A stretch of 8,415 bases of DNA, taken from contig JAEZTD010000420.1 in NCBI GenBank assembly GCA_023443705.1, positions 1 through 8,415 on the forward strand, given 5' to 3'. Each line of letters opens with the position of its first letter. Position 1 is the stretch's first letter. Made by a program: the position numbers and the translations under genes. This document shows, piece after piece, positions 5,435 through 8,415 of this stretch. The DNA comes from Bacillota bacterium (lineage in GTDB: Bacteria > Bacillota > Clostridia > Christensenellales > Aristaeellaceae). Under the pieces are notes generated by a model. That model was given only the letters and a program-made list of their open reading frames with translations, did no database searches and had not been told where the DNA came from.

Positions 5435-8415
5435 ATGAAATCGACCCAACCCACCCTGGACTGGCTCTATGACCCGCGCGTATTTGCCGTAAATCGGCTC
5501 GACGCGTTTTCCGATCACGCGGTGTACGCCAGCGCCGCGGAAGCAGATCTGGGCAAAACCAGCCTGGTGAAATTCCTCGACGGCGAATGGAAGCTCCACT
5601 ACGCGCCGGACCTCGGCGGCATGATCCCCGGCTTTGAAGCGACGGACTACGACGTCTCCGGTTGGGCCGATGTAAAAGTCCCCGGCTGCCTTGAGCTGAG
5701 CGGCTATGGCGCGCCCCACTACGTCAACATCCAGTACCCCTGGGACGGGCTGAAGCCCATCGCGCCGCCGGAGGTGCCCTCGCCGAACCCCGTGGCGGAA
5801 TATGCGACGGATTTCGAGCTGCCCGCCCACTTCTACGCAAAGCGCGTGACGCTCAGCTTTGACGGCGCCGTGACGGCGATTTACGTCTGGGTCAACGGCG
5901 CGTTTATCGGCTATGCCGAGGACGGCTTCACCCCCTCCCATTTCGACGTGACGGACGCGCTGAAGCCCGGCAAAAACCGGTTGGCGGTGCGGCTCGTGCG
6001 TTATTCCACCGCTACATGGCTCGAGGATCAGGACTTCTGGCGCTTCTCCGGGCTGTTCCGCTCGGTGCGGCTGACTGCCAGCGGCGCGGCCCATGTGGAG
6101 GATATGTTCGCGAAGGGGCTCCTGGACGATGAGTACCGGGACGGCACGCTGTCCCTGGACATGCGACTGCGGCTGCCGGGCGAGGGCGTCATCGCCCAGG
6201 TGGAGCTTGCGGACGAGAGCGGCCGGGCGGTGGTGGATGTCGAGCTGCCCGCGGTGGCGCAAACCGCCTTCAATGTCCCCGTGGCCCAGCCCGCGAAGTG
6301 GAGCGCGGAGCAGCCGAACCTCTACCGCCTCAGGGTGACGCTCCGGGCGGCCCACGGCGTCATCGAGGTGGCGGAGACGATGGTCGGCTTCCGCCGCTTT
6401 GAGATGAAGGATGGGCTGATGCAAATCAACGGCAAGCGCATCGAGTTCCGCGGTGTCAACCGCCACGAGTTCAGCGCCACCGGCGGCCGTACGCTGACCG
6501 ACGAGGAGATCATCACCGACATTCTGGAGATGAAGCGGAACAACATCAACGCGGTGCGCACCTGCCACTACCCGAACGACAGCCGCTTCTACAAATTGTG
6601 CGACCGCTACGGCCTCTACGTCATCGACGAGGCCAACCTTGAAACCCACGGCACCTGGACGGTCGTCAACGGGATCGACGCGGAGCGCGCCGTGCCCTCG
6701 GACAAGCCCGAGTGGCAGGACGCGGTCAACGACCGAGCCCGGTCGATGGTCGGGCGGGACAAGAACCATCCCGCCATCGTGATCTGGTCCTGCGGCAATG
6801 AGAGCTATGGCGGCGAGGTCATCTACAACATGTCAAACCTCATGCGCCAGATGGACGACACGCGCCTCGTCCACTACGAGGGCGTCTCCGCGGACCGCCG
6901 CTACAACGACACCTCCGATGTGGAGAGCCGCATGTACACCCGACCGTGGGACGTCGAGAAGTACCTGAACGACGCCCCGAAGAAGCCCTACATCCTGTGC
7001 GAATACGTGCACGCGATGGGGAACTCCGTGGGCGACATGTTCAAGTACATCGAAATTGCCGAGAAGTACCCGATGTACCAGGGCGGCTTCATCTGGGACT
7101 ACATCGATCAGGCGATCGCCACCACCGCGCCTAACGGCGCGCTCCGCTACGCCTACGGCGGCGACTTCTACGACCGGCCCACCGACCGCAGCTTCTGCGG
7201 CAACGGCATCATGTTCGCCGACCGCACGCCCTCGCCCAAAATGCAGGAGGTCAAGTTCCTGTACCAGCCGGTCAAGATCCTGCCGGAGAAAAACGGCGTT
7301 CGGCTAATCAACCGAAACCTCTTTGCGGGCACGGAGGGCTATGTGCTGCGCTTCGAGCTTTTGAAGGACGGCGCGCCCATCGCGTCCGGCGAGGCGCTGC
7401 CACGCGTCGCCGCCGGGGCGGAGGCCTTCATCCCGCTGGACCTGCCCGAGTGCCGCGAGCCCGGCGAGTACGTCGTAAACTGCGCACTCGTCCTCCGGGA
7501 GGACACCCCCTGGGCGGCCAAGGGCTATGAGCAGATGCACGGCCAGTATGTGTTCACGGTGGCGGGTGAGCGCCACGCGCCGCAAGGCGAGGTGCGCCTG
7601 ATCCCCGGCGGTTACAACATTGGCGCCCGGGCGGGCGGCCACACGATGCTCCTGTCCTACCAGGAGGGCGGCCTCGTCTCGCTGAAAAAGGACGGCGGTC
7701 CGGAGCTGCTCGTGACCGTTCCGTCGCTCAGCCTTTTCCGTGCGCCCACCGACACCGACCGCGGCTGCGGATTTGACCACGAGATGGCCTTCTGGCGCGC
7801 GGCGTCGGTTTCCAGCCGCGTCGTGGATGCTGTGCCCTCTGAGCCCGGCGAACCCTTCGCGCTCACCTATCACTACGCGCTGCCCGTCATTCGGGAGCAT
7901 AAGGCGTATATCACCTACCAGCCGCTGCCGGACGGCGCGGTGCGCGTCACGCTGAAGCTGCCCGGCGTGCCTGACATGGGACAGGTGCCCTCGGTGGGCC
8001 TCGCCATGCGGCTGCCCAAGAAGTTCCATAAGGTGAACTGGTACGGACTCGGGCCGGAGGAGAACTACATCGATCGGCTGCACGGCGCGCGCCTGGGCGT
8101 GTACGAAACGACCGCCGAAGCAAACCTGACCCGCTATATCGTGCCGCAGGAATGCGGGAACCGCGCCGGCGTCCGCTGGATGACGGTGACGGACGAGGCG
8201 GGAGAGGGCCTGCGCATCGAAATGGACGGTGCGCCCCTCGAGGTCACCGTGCTTCCCTACACCGCCAGTGAGCTGGCAAATGCGCTGCACCCGGATGAGT
8301 TGCCGCCCATCAGCTACACGGTGGTGGACGTGGCGATGAAGCGCATGGGCGTCGGCGGCGACGACGGCTGGGGCGCCCATACCCATCCGGAGTTCACCAT
8401 CGACGGCGAGGCGGA
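5435..8415 (+). CDS. lacZ: GH2 beta-galactosidase, LacZ-type (C-terminal end beyond window)
   Basis: The frame is open for 993 codons to the right edge; E. coli LacZ has about 1,024, so only a short tail is missing. It hydrolyses terminal beta-D-galactosides such as lactose. Domains in order: sugar-binding jelly roll (about 35-215, with LEDQDFWRFSGLFR and D200 matching E. coli D201), immunoglobulin-like domain (about 215-325), catalytic barrel (about 326-615), a second immunoglobulin-like domain, and the large C-terminal beta-sandwich (about 735 onward). Visible active-site residues are H344 (GVNRHEF), H378 (RTCHYPND), E403 and H405 (EANLETHG, Mg site), acid/base E456 (WSCGNES) and nucleophile E523 (LCEYVHAMGNS). 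W979 in GGDDGWGAHTHPEF matches E. coli W999. There is no signal peptide, so it is cytoplasmic. GGAGGTG at 5424-5430 supports the start. It lies 74 bp after lacG in the same operon. Confidence 0.96.
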   Translation, partial: MKSTQPTLDWLYDPRVFAVNRLDAFSDHAVYASAAEADLGKTSLVKFLDGEWKLHYAPDLGGMIPGFEATDYDVSGWADVKVPGCLELSGYGAPHYVNIQYPWDGLKPIAPPEVPSPNPVAEYATDFELPAHFYAKRVTLSFDGAVTAIYVWVNGAFIGYAEDGFTPSHFDVTDALKPGKNRLAVRLVRYSTATWLEDQDFWRFSGLFRSVRLTASGAAHVEDMFAKGLLDDEYRDGTLSLDMRLRLPGEGVIAQVELADESGRAVVDVELPAVAQTAFNVPVAQPAKWSAEQPNLYRLRVTLRAAHGVIEVAETMVGFRRFEMKDGLMQINGKRIEFRGVNRHEFSATGGRTLTDEEIITDILEMKRNNINAVRTCHYPNDSRFYKLCDRYGLYVIDEANLETHGTWTVVNGIDAERAVPSDKPEWQDAVNDRARSMVGRDKNHPAIVIWSCGNESYGGEVIYNMSNLMRQMDDTRLVHYEGVSADRRYNDTSDVESRMYTRPWDVEKYLNDAPKKPYILCEYVHAMGNSVGDMFKYIEIAEKYPMYQGGFIWDYIDQAIATTAPNGALRYAYGGDFYDRPTDRSFCGNGIMFADRTPSPKMQEVKFLYQPVKILPEKNGVRLINRNLFAGTEGYVLRFELLKDGAPIASGEALPRVAAGAEAFIPLDLPECREPGEYVVNCALVLREDTPWAAKGYEQMHGQYVFTVAGERHAPQGEVRLIPGGYNIGARAGGHTMLLSYQEGGLVSLKKDGGPELLVTVPSLSLFRAPTDTDRGCGFDHEMAFWRAASVSSRVVDAVPSEPGEPFALTYHYALPVIREHKAYITYQPLPDGAVRVTLKLPGVPDMGQVPSVGLAMRLPKKFHKVNWYGLGPEENYIDRLHGARLGVYETTAEANLTRYIVPQECGNRAGVRWMTVTDEAGEGLRIEMDGAPLEVTVLPYTASELANALHPDELPPISYTVVDVAMKRMGVGGDDGWGAHTHPEFTIDGEA

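Noticed and set aside
5406..5435. TTGACT upstream of lacZ as a possible internal promoter
   Set aside because: No acceptable -10 hexamer occurs at 16-18 bp, where the sequence is GC-rich and leads into the ribosome-binding site.
5412..5438. Eight-codon ATG frame ending across the lacZ start, a possible leader peptide
   Set aside because: No ribosome-binding site precedes it, and so short a frame is expected by chance. The overlap with the lacZ start is noted but not enough.
5162..6769. Long open frame on the minus strand opposite lacG and lacZ (535 codons)
   Set aside because: It lies antisense to well-conserved permease and GH2 sequence, has a skewed Arg/Val/His/Asp-rich composition, no recognisable motif and no credible ribosome-binding site. 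Long antisense frames are expected in GC-rich genes.
7304..8386. Minus-strand open frame of 360 codons opposite lacZ
   Set aside because: Same reasons: antisense shadow of the conserved C-terminal LacZ domains with His/Arg/Ala-rich sequence and no family features.

Overview
The window looks like a sugar-utilisation locus from a GC-rich bacterium, most plausibly a host- or gut-associated Bacillota (for example a Clostridia or Christensenellales-type lineage). That placement is inference. It rests on strong Shine-Dalgarno sites, consensus sigma-A/sigma-70 type promoters, TTG and GTG starts backed by good ribosome-binding sites, an AT-rich control region between GC-rich genes, and a carbohydrate ABC transporter with no linked ATPase in view. 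There is no rRNA, tRNA, mobile element or CRISPR array.

Layout. Two divergent transcription units leave a 307-bp control region (1983-2289). Leftward run a LacI-family repressor gene (939-1982) and, 17 bp after it, a GH95 alpha-L-fucosidase-type gene cut by the left edge (1-921). Rightward run a sugar-binding protein (2290-3561), two CUT1-type permeases overlapping by 4 bp (3643-4554 and 4551-5360), and a GH2 LacZ-type beta-galactosidase (5435 to the right edge, close to complete). The order binding protein, permease, permease, beta-galactosidase matches the lacEFGZ order known from the Agrobacterium radiobacter lac operon.

Control. The rightward promoter is a perfect TTGACA / 17 bp / TATAAT with an extended -10 TGC. 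A 14-bp element (GAAAGGGTTTACAA) lies just downstream of its expected start site. An identical copy 172 bp away overlaps the -35 of the leftward repressor promoter. Both resemble LacI/CcpA-type operators, so the repressor probably controls both units and its own synthesis. Hairpins lie in the lacE leader, between lacE and lacF (strong), and between lacG and lacZ (weak).

How the genes may work together. Neither the fucosidase nor the beta-galactosidase starts with a signal peptide. The simplest model is import of an intact galactoside by the ABC transporter, removal of a terminal alpha-fucose by the GH95 enzyme, and cleavage of the remaining beta-galactoside by the GH2 enzyme, all in the cytoplasm. 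2'-fucosyllactose or another fucosylated beta-galactoside from milk, mucin or plant glycan would fit. The substrate is inferred from the gene set, and the GH95 catalytic half lies outside the window.
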